From contig JAQYVY010000004.1 in NCBI GenBank assembly GCA_030145195.1, positions 1 through 64,000 of the forward strand: a stretch of 64,000 nucleotides of DNA. Reading direction: 5' to 3'. Source of the DNA: Desulfuromonadales bacterium. Lineage in GTDB: Bacteria; Desulfobacterota; Desulfuromonadia; Desulfuromonadales; BM103. Position 1 is the first letter of the stretch; every line of letters starts with the position of its first letter. Both the position numbers and the translations under genes were made by a program. Shown here piece by piece: positions 62,998-64,000 of the stretch. The notes under the pieces are model-generated. The model did no database searches. It worked only from the letters and a program-made list of their open reading frames with translations, and was not told the DNA's origin.

Positions 62998-63026
62998 TTG
63001 ACAGGGTGCGTTTTTGCCGGTATTCT
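62998..63026 (+). promoter_or_regulatory. Promoter of tatBC, with -35 inside a hairpin
   Basis: TTGACA (62998-63003), 17-bp spacer, TATTCT (63021-63026). The -35 lies in the loop of the palindrome GCACCCT/AGGGTGC (62992-63009), which could be an operator. Confidence 0.5.
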
Positions 63027-63070
63027 CAGCTCTCTTTAATTCTCTCCCAAAGCTCGCATGGTGACCTTTT

Positions 63071-63460
63071 ATGTTTGGAATTGGCTTTCCTGAACTCCTG
63101 TTGATAATGGCTCTCGCTCTGATTGTTCTCGGTCCGAAACGGTTGCCGGACCTGGCCAGGGCACTTGGCCGGGGTCTTTCTGAGTTCAAACGCACCAGTG
63201 ACGAACTGAAGCAGACCTTTGCCCAGGAAGCGCGGAAGGAAGGGCAGAAAAGCACCCTCCTCAATGACGGCAAGCTGACCCCGCCCGGCGTCACAACTGA
63301 ACCCTACCCGGCTGAGGCGAACCCAGCCTCGGAAGAACCGCCTGCAATGCAGACGGAAGAGGCTACTGTCGTGACGGCTGAGCCCGTTGTCGAGCCCCCG
63401 ACTGCCCCGATCGAAGACGCAACCACCAAGTCTGAAACCAAGGACGAGCATCATGGATGA
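63071..63460 (+). CDS. tatB: Twin-arginine translocase subunit TatB/TatA
   Basis: 129 residues. N-terminal membrane helix with [20 protein letters not shown], the Gly-Pro hinge [16 protein letters not shown] and an amphipathic helix, then a long Pro/Glu/Thr-rich tail. The MFGIGFPEL start and Glu at position 8 favour TatB over TatA. It works with TatC to export folded proteins. Its stop overlaps the tatC start by 8 nt. Confidence 0.9.
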   Translation: MFGIGFPELLLIMALALIVLGPKRLPDLARALGRGLSEFKRTSDELKQTFAQEARKEGQKSTLLNDGKLTPPGVTTEPYPAEANPASEEPPAMQTEEATVVTAEPVVEPPTAPIEDATTKSETKDEHHG

Positions 63461-64000
63461 CGGCCGCATGCCGCTGACCACGCACCTTGAAGAACTCCGG
63501 CGCAAACTGATTATTTCCGGGGTCTCCTGGCTGGTGGCCTTTTTGGCCTGTTACGCTTATTCCGAGCCGCTCTTCCGCTTGATTTCTGAACCGGTCCTTC
63601 AGGCCTTGCCGGAAGGGACCTCTCTGGTCTTCATCCAGTTGACCGAGCCCTTTTTTACCCATCTCAAGATCGGCGCCCTGGCGGGTTTGCTGGTGGCTCT
63701 GCCGGTGATTTTCTGGCAGGTCTGGTCCTTTATTGCGCCGGGCCTCTACCCGAACGAAAAATTCTATGTTATTCCCTTTGTCGTGGCCAGTTGCGGCTGT
63801 TTTGCGATCGGGGCTTTTTTCGGTTTCAGCTTTGTCTTTCCCATGGCATTCAAGGTTCTCATCGAATTTGGTAGCGGCAGCGGTGTCCCCACCCTCTCTA
63901 TGGGTGATTATCTGTCACTCTCCAGCAAACTGCTGCTAGCATTCGGTCTGGTCTTCGAGTTGCCAGTAGTGATCTTTTTTCTCGCCCGCCTGGGCGTTGT
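63453..64000 (+). CDS. tatC: Sec-independent translocase TatC, 5' part
   Basis: The frame starts at ATG 63453 ([20 protein letters not shown]), overlapping tatB, and continues past the window edge; 182 codons are visible. [10 protein letters not shown] is the TatC cytoplasmic N-terminus that reads the twin-arginine signal, and [18 protein letters not shown] with [19 protein letters not shown] is the family signature. At least four membrane helices of the usual six are present. Confidence 0.96.
   Translation, partial: MDDGRMPLTTHLEELRRKLIISGVSWLVAFLACYAYSEPLFRLISEPVLQALPEGTSLVFIQLTEPFFTHLKIGALAGLLVALPVIFWQVWSFIAPGLYPNEKFYVIPFVVASCGCFAIGAFFGFSFVFPMAFKVLIEFGSGSGVPTLSMGDYLSLSSKLLLAFGLVFELPVVIFFLARLGV

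Noticed and set aside
62992-63016. Hairpin GCACCCT/AGGGTGC followed by GTTTTT as a terminator
   Set aside because: No plus-strand gene lies upstream; the TTGACA in the loop with a -10 17 bp later fits a tatB promoter better.

Overview
The window reads as a chromosomal segment of a delta-type proteobacterium of the Desulfuromonadales/Geobacterales group. The strongest pointers are a TTG-started sfrB-sfrA pair (the NADPH-oxidising iron-sulfur flavoprotein complex described in Geobacter), a GEMM-I RNA with the base signature of the cyclic AMP-GMP-sensing Geobacter variants, an MshEN/AAA ATPase, the mfd-ppiC-surA gene order and a plant-type glutamate-cysteine ligase. This assignment is inference from gene content; no rRNA gene is present.

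Layout. 1-9.8 kb: the 3' end of a probable mnmH, then a minus-strand series: tkt, gshA, an alanine-type aminotransferase preceded by an alanine-rich leader peptide and attenuator, a hotdog thioesterase, a degenerate Nudix protein, and a DinG-like helicase fused to an N-terminal JAMM domain. 9.9-15.4 kb: an MshEN-AAA ATPase divergent from a PAS/sigma-54 activator, then glgC and an AT-rich lipoprotein gene in a possible integration remnant next to tRNA-Arg. 15.7-25.5 kb: tRNA-Arg, two tRNA-Ser genes and serS; an HD hydrolase, an EamA transporter, fumC, a SPOUT methyltransferase, rnd and a U32-family protein. 25.6-31.4 kb: a ccdAB toxin-antitoxin module and the operon radC-pilV-pilW-pilX-pilY1-fimT. 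31.6-37.3 kb: def-fmt, htpX, rsmB, rpe, a glutaredoxin and a lipoprotein. 37.5-43 kb: sfrBA, a cupin and a 29-residue membrane peptide. 43.1-50.4 kb: promoter, GEMM riboswitch, terminator and a 2332-residue autotransporter. 50.4-64 kb: a multi-zinc-ribbon protein, a conserved hypothetical, uvrA, pdxA, a PilZ protein, the nadA-mfd-ppiC-surA cluster, and tatB-tatC running off the end.

Most of the window is housekeeping: carbon metabolism (tkt, rpe, fumC, glgC), translation and protein maturation (serS, tRNAs, def, fmt, rsmB), repair (uvrA, mfd, dinG, radC), export and envelope folding (tat, SurA/PrsA-like). A second theme is surface attachment: minor pilins with PilY1, a PilZ protein and a giant adhesin under a cyclic-dinucleotide riboswitch. 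The two most interesting parts are both RNA-level switches: (i) a 35-codon leader peptide with 13 alanines, followed by a predicted antiterminator/terminator, just upstream of an alanine-type aminotransferase; (ii) an A20-type GEMM-I aptamer plus intrinsic terminator in front of the autotransporter gene.
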